A stretch of DNA of 64,000 nucleotides from Actinoplanes sp. TFC3. Lineage in GTDB: Bacteria > Actinomycetota > Actinomycetes > Mycobacteriales > Micromonosporaceae. A program made the translations under genes and the position numbers. This document shows positions 1 through 8,930 of the stretch, piece by piece; the stretch's first letter is position 1; the number at the start of each line of letters is the position of its first letter. Under the pieces are notes generated by a model that saw nothing but the letters and a program-made list of their open reading frames with translations, was not told the origin of the DNA and made no database searches. Location of the stretch: the NCBI RefSeq assembly GCF_001553785.1, contig NZ_LOJP01000001.1, positions 1,788,926 through 1,852,925 of the forward strand, written 5' to 3'.

Positions 1-847
1 TGACATCGTCGGCGCGTTCCATCATCAACATGTGCCCGGCGCCCGGGAACACGGTCAGTTCGGTGCCGGGCAGCGCGTCGGCGATCGACTCGGCGCAGGG
101 CGGGGGAGTCAGCCGGTCCTTCTCGCCGACCAGTGCCGCGGCGGGCACGTTGCCCAGCGCCCGCAGGGTCTCCAGCCGCTGCTGGGCCCCGATCGAGGCG
201 CGGAAGCCACCGATCGAGCGCAGCGACGCCCGGCCGAACGCCGACATCGCTGTTTCCAGGTCGCTCGCCCGGTAGTCATCGCCGAACAGCAGCCAGCGCA
301 CGACCGGCTGCAACGCGGGACGCACGGCCCGGTGCGGGCGCCGGTTGCCGAGGCGGGCCAGCACTCCGGCCCCGGTCTGCTCGGCTGCCCGCAGGAACGG
401 GGTGAGCGGCGTGGGCAGGCCGTAACAGGTGTGGGTGGCACCCTCGGCAGTAGTGGAGACAAACAGCAGACCGGCCACCCGGGCGGCGAAGTCGGCGGGA
501 TGCGAGTCGGCGTACTCCATGATCGTCATGCCGCCCAGCGAGTGCCCGGCCAGCACGACCGGGCCGGTGGGGGCGTACCCGGCGATCACCTCGGCCAGGT
601 CGTCGCCGAGTTGGCGCAGCGTGGCCGAGTGCAGCCGGGTCGATCCGGATCGGCCATGCCCCCTGGCGTCATAGCTGATCACCCGCGTCCGGGTGCCTGC
701 CATCGCGGCGATCTGGTGCCGCCACGACCGCCGGTCCTGGCACCAGCCGTGCAAAAAGACCACGGTCACCGGGGCGTCCTCGGGCCCGGACGTCTCCACG
801 CACAGCCGTACGCCGTCGGTGAGAGTGAACTCCGAGCGTTCGGTCAT
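1..847 (-). CDS. alpha/beta hydrolase (3' end cut by window edge)
   Basis: The frame is open from ATG at 847 down to base 1, about 282 codons, so the C-terminus lies outside the window. An oxyanion-loop HGW motif is near residue 33. The nucleophile elbow GHSLGG puts the catalytic Ser at about residue 103, and the GAGHM motif near the cut end supplies the catalytic His. A strong Shine-Dalgarno (GGAGG, 5-6 bases before ATG) supports the start. Substrate cannot be told from sequence; lipid, ester or lactone hydrolysis are all possible. It is divergent from the carbonic anhydrase gene. Confidence 0.85.
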   Translation of the reverse strand, partial: MTERSEFTLTDGVRLCVETSGPEDAPVTVVFLHGWCQDRRSWRHQIAAMAGTRTRVISYDARGHGRSGSTRLHSATLRQLGDDLAEVIAGYAPTGPVVLAGHSLGGMTIMEYADSHPADFAARVAGLLFVSTTAEGATHTCYGLPTPLTPFLRAAEQTGAGVLARLGNRRPHRAVRPALQPVVRWLLFGDDYRASDLETAMSAFGRASLRSIGGFRASIGAQQRLETLRALGNVPAAALVGEKDRLTPPPCAESIADALPGTELTVFPGAGHMLMMERADDV

Positions 848-996
848 GGGCACCTCCGTGTGTCGCACGGCCCCGTTGTACCCACGGGTAATAAGCATCA
901 CTCGCGCTCATCCGAAAAGCCAGAAACTTGTCGGTTCGACGTGACGTGCATCGCACTGCACGTGCGGTGGCGGTGACTCGTAGAGAATACGGATCT

Positions 997-1596
997 ATGA
1001 CGGGCACGCAGATTGTTAACCCCTCCGACGCGCTTGCTGAGCTGCTCGCCGGCAACCGGCGCTTCGTCAGCGGCCAGCCGGTGCACGGCCACGACGTCAA
1101 GGCTGCCGCCGCGGCGTCCGGTGGGCAGCTTCCGCACGCGGTCGTGGTCGGCTGCATCGACTCCCGGGTGCCGCTGGAGGCGATCTTCGACCAGACCTTC
1201 GGCTCGATCTGCGTGATCCGCTCGGGTGGGCACGTGGTCGACCATGCCGTGCTGGGGTCGGTCGGCTTCGCGGTGTCCGCGCTCAACGTCCCGCTGATCG
1301 TGGTGCTGGGCCACGTACGCTGCGGCGCTGTGGACGCCACCGTTCAGGCCCTGCAAGCCGGCAGCCGGCCCGAGGGCGACGTGGGCTACCTGGTGGACGA
1401 GATCGCGCCAGCGGTGCGCAGCGTGGGTCTCGACGACCCGGATGTGGCAGCCAAGGCGATGCGGGAGCACGTGGTTCGTACGGTCCGGCGGATGCGCGAC
1501 GTCGCCGGGGTGCCCGAAGCGGTCACGGCCGGCAAGGTCAGCGTGGCCGGCGCCGTGTACGACTTGGACACCGGTTGCGTCGACCTGCTCACCTGA
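997..1596 (+). CDS. beta-class carbonic anhydrase
   Basis: This 199-residue protein should interconvert CO2 and bicarbonate in the cytoplasm. The beta-class signature CxDSR is present (Cys53, Asp55, Arg57), and HxxC (His106, Cys109) completes the Cys-His-Cys zinc site. Length is normal for the family. The frame is open further upstream to 928, but the added residues (Arg-rich, unlike the family) make ATG 997 the better start even though its ribosome site is weak. It ends just before a bidirectional terminator and is divergent from the hydrolase. Confidence 0.9.
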   Translation: MTGTQIVNPSDALAELLAGNRRFVSGQPVHGHDVKAAAAASGGQLPHAVVVGCIDSRVPLEAIFDQTFGSICVIRSGGHVVDHAVLGSVGFAVSALNVPLIVVLGHVRCGAVDATVQALQAGSRPEGDVGYLVDEIAPAVRSVGLDDPDVAAKAMREHVVRTVRRMRDVAGVPEAVTAGKVSVAGAVYDLDTGCVDLLT

Positions 1597-1609
1597 CTCG
1601 TCACGACAT

Positions 1610-1649
1610 GCGAAAAGGGCGCCTCCGGAAGCGGAAGTGCCCTTTTCGC
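1610..1649. terminator. bidirectional intrinsic terminator
   Basis: A perfect 11-bp stem (GCGAAAAGGGC at 1610-1620 with GCCCTTTTCGC at 1639-1649) sits between two convergent genes. The A and T runs inside the arms let it work for the carbonic anhydrase gene on + and for the small gene on the - strand. Confidence 0.85.
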
Positions 1650-1661
1650 GTATCGGGTGGG

Positions 1662-1991
1662 TCAGCCCTCGAAGACGCCCGCGTCCACGAGGCGCTTCTC
1701 GGTGGCCTCCCAGCCGTGCTGCGGGTACTGCGCCTGCAGGCCCTGCAGCTCCGAACGGATCTTGGCACCGTGGCCGGCGCCGGCGAGACCGCGGATCTCC
1801 TCGACGAACGCGTCCGAGTCGGTCCTGAGGTGGTTGGTCTTGCCGTTGGTCAGGTTGCGCACGTACGCGAAGCGGCCGTCCGCCAGCGGGATGAGGTACT
1901 TGAACTCACCGAGCACGCTGAGGGCGCCACCCTGGCCTGCCTGGCCGGCGCGGACGGATGCGCGGGCGGTCTTTGAGGTGTTGCTCGCCAC
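1662..1991 (-). CDS. conserved hypothetical small protein
   Basis: This is a 109-residue soluble protein that I do not recognise. It starts at GTG 1991 with a strong AAGGAG seven bases upstream. The first 25 residues are Ala/Gly/Arg-rich and look flexible. The middle (about residues 28-60) has a beta-like pattern with aromatic residues (FKYLIPL, RFAYVRN), and the end is helical. It ends at the shared terminator convergent with the carbonic anhydrase. Codon use is typical of the window, so a real gene is likely. No catalytic motif is visible. Confidence 0.7.
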   Translation of the reverse strand: MASNTSKTARASVRAGQAGQGGALSVLGEFKYLIPLADGRFAYVRNLTNGKTNHLRTDSDAFVEEIRGLAGAGHGAKIRSELQGLQAQYPQHGWEATEKRLVDAGVFEG

Positions 1992-2233
1992 GGCGGTACT
2001 CCTTGAGGAAGAACGGTGTCGGCAGAAAATGCCGCAGCAAGCCTACACGATGCCGAGCGGGCCATACCGCAGCAGCCCGCCCAACCGTTGGGCCGGTTGA
2101 TCCTCCAGGCCAATCCAGATGTCGATATTGCGGTTTCTCTGGCGCACCATCCGTACCACCCGGCATCATGGAGCACGATCAACCGCGGTCGAGGTCGTAG
2201 GGGAAGACGCACCTCGGTCTCCGGGAGGTCACC

Positions 2234-2725
2234 GTGCCAACGTGTGGCGTCGTATACGTCCACTCGACCCCACTCGCCGTGTGCCAGCACGTCGAGTGGG
2301 CGATCGCGCGCGTCCTGACAGCGCCGGTCACCCTGCACTGGACTGCCCAGCCGGTCGATCCCGGCATGCGGCGGTCCGAGTGCGGCTGGTCCGGAAGGCC
2401 AGGCACTGGTGCCGAGCTTGCGGCTGCCCTGCGGCAGTGGCCCATGATCCGGTTCGAGGTCACCGAGGAACCCAGCCCCGGCGTCGACGGGGAGCGCTTC
2501 ATGCACGTCCCGGGCCGAGGATTGTTCCGCGGCACGATCGGCGCTTCCGGTGACATCCAGATCGGCGAGGACCGGCTGCGCGCCATCATGGCCTCCGCGC
2601 GCGGTCCCGAGGCGCTGGCCCACGGCCTCGAAAAGGCGCTCGGCACCGCCTGGGACGCCGAACTCGAGCCCTACCGTTATGCCGGCGACGGCGCTCCGGT
2701 GACGCTGCTGACCCGTGTGGGTTAG
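2234..2725 (+). CDS. DUF3145 family protein
   Basis: This 163-residue protein matches the actinobacterial DUF3145 family from end to end: an opening TCGVVYVHS-like segment, a CxHVEWA motif near residue 17, FEVTEE near residue 74, and EDRLRAIM near residue 112. Family function is unknown, and it is nearly restricted to Actinobacteria. The start is GTG 2234 with GGAGG five bases upstream. In actinomycetes this gene often lies near fatty-acid synthesis genes, as it does here (fab operon about 4 kb away). No membrane segment is seen. Confidence 0.85.
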   Translation: MPTCGVVYVHSTPLAVCQHVEWAIARVLTAPVTLHWTAQPVDPGMRRSECGWSGRPGTGAELAAALRQWPMIRFEVTEEPSPGVDGERFMHVPGRGLFRGTIGASGDIQIGEDRLRAIMASARGPEALAHGLEKALGTAWDAELEPYRYAGDGAPVTLLTRVG

Positions 2726-2778
2726 TTGTCCACAGGCCGGTTTGGCGTAGATCGCCCACGGCTGATCCAATGGCGGCC

Positions 2779-4512
2779 ATGACGAAGCCGTTGCGAGTGG
2801 CCGTGGCCGGAGCGCTGGTGATGCTGCTGGCTGCCTGCAGCAAGGACGTGCCAGCCGCCGCGCCCGCGTCCTCACTTGCCCCTTCGCCGCCTGCTTTGCC
2901 CTCGGCCTCCGTCGCCGCCCCGACGCCAGCCGTCGTCACGGATCCCGAGGCGCACGCGGCCGAGGTAGTGCGCACGCTCAGCAATGCCGATCTCGCCGGT
3001 CAAGTTCTGATGCCCTACGCGTACGGCGACAGCGCCACCGCCGCCGACAAGTCCGCGATGGCCGGCAACCAGAAGATCGCGCAGGTCAACACCCCCGCCG
3101 AGATGGTTGCGAAATTCCATCTCGGCGGGCTGATCCTGGTCTCCTTCGCCCCCGATGACCCGACCGGAGCCACCAACCCGGCCACCAACGTCGACAACCC
3201 CCAGCAGGTCCGCGCGCTGACCGACGGCCTGCAGACAGAAGCGCGCAAACTGCCCGGGGGAGCACCGCTGCTCATCGGCACCGACCAGGAATACGGCGTG
3301 GTCACCCGGGTCCGCACCGGCGTGACGCTGCTGCCGGCCGCCATGGCCTTCGGCGCTGCCGGCAAGCCCGCTCTCACCCGCGCCGCCTGGTCCGCCGCCG
3401 GTGCGGAGCTGGCCGCCATGGGCATCAACCTCGACTTCGCGCCGGTCGCCGACACCCTGGGCCCGCAAGGCAACGCCGTCATCGGCTCCCGCTCGTACGG
3501 CGACAACGCGGCCCTGAACGCCGCGCAGACCGGCGCCGCCGTCAAGGGGCTGGAAGGGTCCGGGGTCACCGCGGCGCTCAAGCACTTCCCGGGTCACGGG
3601 CACACCACCGGCGACAGCCACGAGGACCTGCCGGTGGTCAAGCAGAACGCCCAGCAGTGGAAGCAGCAGGACCTGCCGCCGTTCAAGGCCGGAGTGGACG
3701 CTGGCGCGGGCGTGGTGATGTCGGGCCACCTCGACGTCGAAGCCCTCGACAAGGGCGTCGCGGCCACCTTCTCGCACAAGGTGATGACCGATGTGCTCCG
3801 CAAGGACCTGGGCTTCAAGGGCGTGGCCATCACCGACGCCATGAACATGGCTCCGGCAATGAAGTGGCCGGCCGGCGAGGCGGCCGTCCGCGCCCTCAAC
3901 GCGGGCAACGACATGCTGCTGATGCCCCCGGACCTCGCCGGCGCCCGCGACGGCATTCTGTCCGGCCTGCAGAGCGGCGCCCTCAAGCGCGAACGCCTGG
4001 TCGAGGCGGTAATCCGCATCCTCACCCTCAAGTTTCGCCAGACCGCCAAACCCCAGCCGGCCCTGACCACCATCGCCTCCGCCGAGCACCAGAAGGCCGT
4101 GCTGGCCGCCGACGCCGCGTCGATCACCATCCTGCGTGGCCCCTGCACCGGCCCCCTGCTCACCGGCCCGATCACGGTTACCTCGTCCGGCGGCCGCGAA
4201 ACCGCCCGCACCGGCCTGGTCAAGGCGCTGCAGGACGCGGGCCTGCAGGTCCAAGCGGCCGGCGGCACCGTCGTCCACCTCGTCGGCTACGGCGACCACA
4301 CCACCGACCTGAGCCCGGACGCCGCGCTCACCGTCATGATGGACACGCCCTACCTGCTGGCCTCGGCCGAGTCTCCGGCGCTGGTGGCGACCTACTCCTC
4401 GAGTCCGCTGTCGCTGCAAGCCCTCGCCGCGGTGATCGCGGGCAAGGCCAAGGCCCCGGGCAAGTCACCGGTGCAGGTGGGAGCGCTACCTCGCAGCGCC
4501 TGCGCCAAGTAG
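2779..4512 (+). CDS. GH3 beta-N-acetylhexosaminidase-like lipoprotein
   Basis: This 577-residue protein has a lipoprotein signal peptide with lipobox LAAC (Cys20), so it is probably anchored outside the membrane. A Pro/Ala-rich linker precedes a GH3 N-terminal barrel. The KHFPGHG-TTGDSHEDLP segment near residue 275 is the NagZ-type substrate/acid-base loop, and AITDAMNM near residue 355 carries the nucleophile Asp. A smaller C-terminal domain follows from about residue 420. The likely role is release of N-acetylglucosamine from cell-wall or chitin fragments. ATG at 2770 is also possible; 2779 gives the more usual lipoprotein start. Confidence 0.85.
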   Translation: MTKPLRVAVAGALVMLLAACSKDVPAAAPASSLAPSPPALPSASVAAPTPAVVTDPEAHAAEVVRTLSNADLAGQVLMPYAYGDSATAADKSAMAGNQKIAQVNTPAEMVAKFHLGGLILVSFAPDDPTGATNPATNVDNPQQVRALTDGLQTEARKLPGGAPLLIGTDQEYGVVTRVRTGVTLLPAAMAFGAAGKPALTRAAWSAAGAELAAMGINLDFAPVADTLGPQGNAVIGSRSYGDNAALNAAQTGAAVKGLEGSGVTAALKHFPGHGHTTGDSHEDLPVVKQNAQQWKQQDLPPFKAGVDAGAGVVMSGHLDVEALDKGVAATFSHKVMTDVLRKDLGFKGVAITDAMNMAPAMKWPAGEAAVRALNAGNDMLLMPPDLAGARDGILSGLQSGALKRERLVEAVIRILTLKFRQTAKPQPALTTIASAEHQKAVLAADAASITILRGPCTGPLLTGPITVTSSGGRETARTGLVKALQDAGLQVQAAGGTVVHLVGYGDHTTDLSPDAALTVMMDTPYLLASAESPALVATYSSSPLSLQALAAVIAGKAKAPGKSPVQVGALPRSACAK

Positions 4513-4515
4513 CGC

Positions 4516-5430
4516 TCAGCTGGCCGCTCGGCGGAAGCGACCCGGCGGCAGTCCGTGATGGCGGCGGAACGCGGTGGTGAAGGCAAACTCGTTGGCGTAG
4601 CCGGCCTCGCGGGCGATCACCGCGACGGTGTCCGTGCTGTCTCGCAGTCTCCGGGCCGCCACGGTCATCCGCCACCAGGTCAGATACGCCAGCGGCGGCC
4701 GCCCGGTCGCGGCGGAGAAGCGCCGGGCAAACGCCGAGCGGGAAAGCGCTGACCGAGCGGCGAGATCGTCCACCGTCCAGGCCCGCTCAGGATCGCCATG
4801 CATCGCCGTCAAAGCAAGCGCCACCGCAGAGTCCACCGAGCCGCCCATACGACTGCCGTCCCGGCGACTGCCTTCTGCGCGGCTGCCGTCTGTGAGACCG
4901 CTTATGCCGGCAGCATCGCTGAGAACCTGACGCAGCAGATAGCCGAGCATTGTCTCCAGCAGAGCCGGCACCATCGACCCGCCACCCCGGGCCACCTCGG
5001 AAGCCAGCAACCCGGTAACGGAACGCAACTCCTCGTTCGGAACCACCCGGCGCCACTCGGGTAGCCCAGGCAGCAGCGGGTGAGCGAGCCGCGGATCCAC
5101 CTCATACGCCCCGCACAGCGCCAGCATCGGCCCGGCCGGCGCAGGAGGTGGCCCAGCGGAGGTGTTGTCGCAGGTAGCACGCCGTGCCCCCGGAGAAGTA
5201 GCAAGGGCGTGGGTGCGCCCCCGCGGCCGCAGGACAATCTCACCCTCGTTCAGCTGTACCGGCTCGGCACCCGGCGGCAGCAGCCAGCAGTCGCCGCGCA
5301 GCATGACCTGGAAGCCCATCGCCCCGGGCACCGCCGCGAACTCCTGGGCCCACGGCGACTCCCACCCCAGCAGCATCGCTTTCGGGCGGCCGGCGCGCAG
5401 CGCCCCGAGCACCTCGCTCAGCACATCCAC
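4516..5430 (-). CDS. AraC-family transcriptional regulator (cupin-type N-terminus)
   Basis: The protein has an N-terminal AraC-binding-like/cupin_6 sensor region (VDVLSEVL start, then GDCWLLPPG and HALAT) and a C-terminal AraC double helix-turn-helix (WTVDDLAARSALSRSAFARRF and the second helix around YANEFAFTTAFRRHHG). The frame is open to 5523, but ATG 5508 would overlap the start codon of the divergent gene. GTG 5430 matches where this family normally begins and leaves about 76 bp for a shared control region. It probably regulates the divergent quinone reductase gene. Confidence 0.85.
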   Translation of the reverse strand: MDVLSEVLGALRAGRPKAMLLGWESPWAQEFAAVPGAMGFQVMLRGDCWLLPPGAEPVQLNEGEIVLRPRGRTHALATSPGARRATCDNTSAGPPPAPAGPMLALCGAYEVDPRLAHPLLPGLPEWRRVVPNEELRSVTGLLASEVARGGGSMVPALLETMLGYLLRQVLSDAAGISGLTDGSRAEGSRRDGSRMGGSVDSAVALALTAMHGDPERAWTVDDLAARSALSRSAFARRFSAATGRPPLAYLTWWRMTVAARRLRDSTDTVAVIAREAGYANEFAFTTAFRRHHGLPPGRFRRAAS

Positions 5431-5506
5431 GCGCAGCACTCTGGCGAAGATTTCCGCGCTTTTCAAGCATGGTTGCGCCCCGGCGGCTTGCCTACGGTCG
5501 GTGGTC

Positions 5507-6400
5507 ATGAGAGCCGCACGCATTCACCGGTACGGAGACCCGAGCGTGATCAGCATCGACGAGGTGGAGCCCCCGGACCCAGGTTCTGTTTCGCAGGGGT
5601 GGTCGGAGCGAGGTGAGGTGCTGATCAGCGTGGCCGCCACCTCGATGAACCCCACCGAGACGGCGCTGCGCTCCGGGCTTTGGCCCACGATCGCCTTGCC
5701 GCTGACGTTGGGCTGGGATGTGGCGGGAACCGTGGACGGCGTGCCGATGATCGGGATGCTGGATTCCGGAGCTGCGGCCGAGTACGCGGTCGCCCCCGCC
5801 GGTCGGCTGGTGCCCGCGCCGGTGTCGGTGCCGCTTGTTGATGCTGCGGCGCTGCCGCTGGCCGGGATGACCGCGTGGCAGGCGGTCCGCGAGCATGCCC
5901 GCGTGGAGCCGGGCGAACGGGTGCTGATCAACGGGGGCGGCGGGGGTATTGGCGGGTTCGCCGTGCAGTTGGCGAAGGCCGCGGGTGCCTATGTTGTCGC
6001 CACCGCCAGCTCGCGTAGCGCCGCGCAGGTCAAGGAGCTGGGGGCCGACGAGGTGATCGACTACCTGGCCGGGCCGTTGAGCGTGGCCGAGCCGGTGGAT
6101 GCGGTGGTGAACTGCGCGGCGATCGGGGACCGGGCGGCCGGTGCGCTGCCGGGGCTGGTCCGCGACGGCGGGCGGGTCGTCACCGTGGCCACCCCGGTGC
6201 CGGCTACGGACACGGTGCGGGCCTGGCATGTGGTCGTACGCAATGATCCGGCTGATCTCGCGGCCCTGACCCGGATGGTGGACGACGGCCGGGTCCGGAT
6301 TGACATCTCCGGCCGCCGCACGCTGGCCGACCTCCCTGAGCTGCACCGCCTCGCGGAGGCCGGAGGCCTGCGCGGCAAAGTAGTCATCACGCCGTCCTGA
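5507..6400 (+). CDS. NADPH:quinone reductase-like MDR oxidoreductase
   Basis: This 297-residue medium-chain dehydrogenase/reductase has a GroES-like N-terminal domain and a Rossmann domain with a glycine run GGGGGIGG near residue 147 for NADP(H). No zinc-binding Cys residues are present, which fits the quinone oxidoreductase branch. It starts at ATG 5507, is divergent from the AraC regulator, and ends at a strong terminator. The natural substrate is unknown; quinones or other alpha,beta-unsaturated carbonyls are typical. Confidence 0.88.
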   Translation: MRAARIHRYGDPSVISIDEVEPPDPGSVSQGWSERGEVLISVAATSMNPTETALRSGLWPTIALPLTLGWDVAGTVDGVPMIGMLDSGAAAEYAVAPAGRLVPAPVSVPLVDAAALPLAGMTAWQAVREHARVEPGERVLINGGGGGIGGFAVQLAKAAGAYVVATASSRSAAQVKELGADEVIDYLAGPLSVAEPVDAVVNCAAIGDRAAGALPGLVRDGGRVVTVATPVPATDTVRAWHVVVRNDPADLAALTRMVDDGRVRIDISGRRTLADLPELHRLAEAGGLRGKVVITPS

Positions 6401-6408
6401 ACCGGCAA

Positions 6409-6448
6409 CGTCCCGTCTCCCGGGCAGAAACCGAAGGGAGGCGGGACG
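6409..6448. terminator. bidirectional intrinsic terminator
   Basis: A 13-bp stem with one G-U pair (CGTCCCGTCTCCC at 6409-6421 with GGGAGGCGGGACG at 6436-6448) separates the convergent quinone reductase and fabF genes, so it can end both transcripts. Confidence 0.8.
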
Positions 6449-6462
6449 TCGGAGGAAACCGC

Positions 6463-7689
6463 TCAGGGCCGGGTGAAGACCAGCGCCACGTTGTGGCCAC
6501 CGAAGCCGAACGAGTTGTTCATCGCCGCCGGGATGTCCAGCGAACGGGCCTTGTGGGCGGCCACGTCGAGGTCCAGGCGGTCGTCCGGGTCGTCGAGGTT
6601 GATGGTCGGGGGGACGACGCTCTCGCGGATCGCCAGGATCGTGGCGATCGATTCGAGGGCGCCGGCCGCGCCAAGCAGGTGGCCCGACATCGACTTGGTC
6701 GAGGTGATTACCGGGTGGTCGCCGATGGCGGTCCGGATGCCCTTGATCTCGCCCATGTCACCAGCGGGGGTGGAGGTGGCGTGCGCGTTGACGTGCACGA
6801 TGTCCCTGCCGGTCAGGCCGGCGTCGCGGATCGCGCGGGACATCGCGCGGATGCCGCCCTTGCATTCCGGGTCCGGCTGGACGATGTCGAAGCCGTCCGA
6901 GGTGATGCCGGCGCCGGCGAGGCGGGCGTAGATGGTGGCGCCACGGGCGATGGCGTGGTCGGCTCGTTCCAGCACGAGCGCACCTGAGCCCTCACCCATG
7001 ACGAAGCCGTCGCGGCCCTTGTCCCACGGCCGGGACGCCTTCTCGGGCTCGTCGTTGCGGGTCGACATGGCGCGCATCGAGGCGAAGCCGGCGAGCGGCA
7101 GCGGGTGGATGACCGCTTCGGTGCCGCCGGCCACTACCACGTCGGCGCGGCCCGAGCGGATGATGTCCAGGCCGAGAGCCATGGCTTCGGCGCCGGTGGC
7201 GCAGGCGCTGGCCATGGAGTGCACGCCGGCCTGGGCCTTCAGGTCGATGCCGATCCAGGCGGCCGGGCCGTTGGGCATGAGCATCGGCACGGTGTGCGGG
7301 CTGACCCGGCGAGGGCCGGAGGCCTCCAGGATGTCGTCCTGGTTGAGCAGGGTCACCGCGCCACCGATGCCGCTGCCGAAGCTGACGGCGAGGCGCTCGG
7401 GGTCGAGGCCGGAGTCGGCGAGGCCGGAGTCGGCCCACGCTTGTTTCGCGGCGACCAGGGCGATCGCCTCGGAGCGGTCGAGTTTGCGCAGCCGGACCCG
7501 ATCGATGACCGCGGAGGGCTCGACGGCGAGCTGGGCGGCGATGCGTACGGTCAGCTGCTCGGCCCACTCCTGGGTGAGGGGACTCACCCCGGAGCGGCCG
7601 GCCAGCATGGCGTCCCAGGTGGACGCGACGTCCCCGCCGAGCGGGGTCGTCGCGCCGAGCCCGGTGACGACGACGTCTGTGGTGCTCAT
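6463..7689 (-). CDS. fabF: beta-ketoacyl-ACP synthase II
   Basis: This 408-residue condensing enzyme elongates acyl-ACP with malonyl-ACP in type II fatty-acid synthesis. The catalytic triad is visible: Cys163 in SACATG, His in NAHATSTPAGD near residue 302, and His in KSMSGHLLGAAGA near residue 337. It is the last gene of fabD-fabH-acpP-fabF. Its ATG is one base after the acpP stop, indicating translational coupling, and the transcript ends at the terminator downstream. Confidence 0.97.
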   Translation of the reverse strand: MSTTDVVVTGLGATTPLGGDVASTWDAMLAGRSGVSPLTQEWAEQLTVRIAAQLAVEPSAVIDRVRLRKLDRSEAIALVAAKQAWADSGLADSGLDPERLAVSFGSGIGGAVTLLNQDDILEASGPRRVSPHTVPMLMPNGPAAWIGIDLKAQAGVHSMASACATGAEAMALGLDIIRSGRADVVVAGGTEAVIHPLPLAGFASMRAMSTRNDEPEKASRPWDKGRDGFVMGEGSGALVLERADHAIARGATIYARLAGAGITSDGFDIVQPDPECKGGIRAMSRAIRDAGLTGRDIVHVNAHATSTPAGDMGEIKGIRTAIGDHPVITSTKSMSGHLLGAAGALESIATILAIRESVVPPTINLDDPDDRLDLDVAAHKARSLDIPAAMNNSFGFGGHNVALVFTRP

Positions 7690-7690
7690 G

Positions 7691-7933
7691 TCAGTGGTTC
7701 GCCTCGATGAAGGAGACAGCGTCGCCGACGGTCTTGAGGTTCTGGACCTCGTTGTCCGGGATCTTGACGCCGAACTTCTCCTCGGCGGCCACCACGACCT
7801 CGACCATGGAGAGCGAGTCGACGTCCAGGTCGTCAGTGAAGCTCTTCTCCTCGGCGACGTCGTCCGGGTTCACCCCGGCGACCTCTTCGAGAATCTCGGC
7901 GAGGCCGGAGGTGATCTCTTCGCGAGTTGCCAT
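7691..7933 (-). CDS. acpP: acyl carrier protein
   Basis: This is an 80-residue acidic four-helix carrier. The DSL motif with Ser40 is the 4'-phosphopantetheine attachment site. It shuttles acyl chains between FabD, FabH and FabF, whose genes flank it. The ribosome site is a purine-rich GAGAGGAAA run about nine bases before ATG. The roughly 46-bp gap to fabH is the largest inside the operon and may set a higher ACP translation rate. Confidence 0.97.
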   Translation of the reverse strand: MATREEITSGLAEILEEVAGVNPDDVAEEKSFTDDLDVDSLSMVEVVVAAEEKFGVKIPDNEVQNLKTVGDAVSFIEANH

Positions 7934-7979
7934 TGTGTGGTCTTTCCTCTCAGGTGAGCGTGGTGGTGGTGCTACCGGG

Positions 7980-8930
7980 TCACGGACAACGGATGACCTG
8001 ACCGGCGTAGGTGAGGCCGCCGCCGAAGCCGAACAGCAGCACCGGGGCGCCCGAAGGCACCTCGCGCCTCTCGATCAGCTTGGACAGGGCCAAGGGGATG
8101 CTGGCGGCGGAGGTGTTGCCGGACTCGACGAGGTCCTTGGCGATGACCACGTCGGGGCCGAGCCCCAGCCGCTTGACGATGCCGTCGATGATGCGGGTGT
8201 TTGCCTGGTGCGGCACGAACGCCGCGATCTCGCTGGGCTGTACCCCGGCGCGTTCGAGGGTCTGCAGCGCGAAGGGCGCCAGCTCGGTGGTGGCCCAGCG
8301 GAAGACCACCTGGCCGTCCTGCTTGATGTACGGCGTGCGCCCCTCGATGCGCAGCACGTCTCCCTTGTCCGGGGCGGAGCCCCAGAGCACCGGGCCGATG
8401 CCGGCCTGCTCGCCGTCGGCCACCGCGCTGAGCACCGCGGCACCGGCACCGTCACCGAACAGCACGGCGGTGCTGCGGTCGGTCCAGTCGGTCAGGTCGG
8501 ACAGCTTCTCGGCGCCGATCACGATGGCGTTGCGGGAAGCCCCGGCGCGCATCGCGTGGTCGGCGGTGGCCAGCCCGTACGAGAAGCCCGAGCAGGCCGT
8601 GTTGAGGTCGAAGGCGGCCGGGGCGGATACGCCGAGCCGGGCCGCGACCCGGGTGGCGACGTTGGGGCACCGGTCGATCGAGGAACAGGTCGCCACCACG
8701 ACCATGTCGATGTCGGCGGCGCTCAGCCCGGAGCCGGCGAGCGCCTTCTCGGCGGCCGCGGTGGCCATGTCCGCAACGGATTCCGAGTCCGCGACGCGGC
8801 GCTCGGCGATGCCGACCCGGGAGCGGATCCACTCGTCGTTGGTGTCGACGATCTGGGCCAGGTCGTTGTTGGTGACCACGCGCGAGGGCTGGTAGTGGCC
8901 CATCGCGACGATGCGAGAACCCGCGGTCAT
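7980..8930 (-). CDS. fabH: beta-ketoacyl-ACP synthase III
   Basis: This 316-residue initiating condensing enzyme joins an acyl-CoA primer to malonyl-ACP. Cys113 (NTACSGF), His near residue 243 (VPHQANTR) and Asn near residue 273 (SGNTSAAS) make up the active site. The frame stays open far upstream through fabD, but ATG 8930 overlaps the fabD stop as ATGA and matches the family start (GSRIVAMGHYQP). In actinomycetes this enzyme chooses branched versus straight primers; specificity cannot be read here. Confidence 0.97.
   Translation of the reverse strand: MTAGSRIVAMGHYQPSRVVTNNDLAQIVDTNDEWIRSRVGIAERRVADSESVADMATAAAEKALAGSGLSAADIDMVVVATCSSIDRCPNVATRVAARLGVSAPAAFDLNTACSGFSYGLATADHAMRAGASRNAIVIGAEKLSDLTDWTDRSTAVLFGDGAGAAVLSAVADGEQAGIGPVLWGSAPDKGDVLRIEGRTPYIKQDGQVVFRWATTELAPFALQTLERAGVQPSEIAAFVPHQANTRIIDGIVKRLGLGPDVVIAKDLVESGNTSAASIPLALSKLIERREVPSGAPVLLFGFGGGLTYAGQVIRCP

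Noticed and set aside
2872..4419. A 515-residue minus-strand frame
   Set aside because: It is the reverse complement shadow of the GH3 gene.
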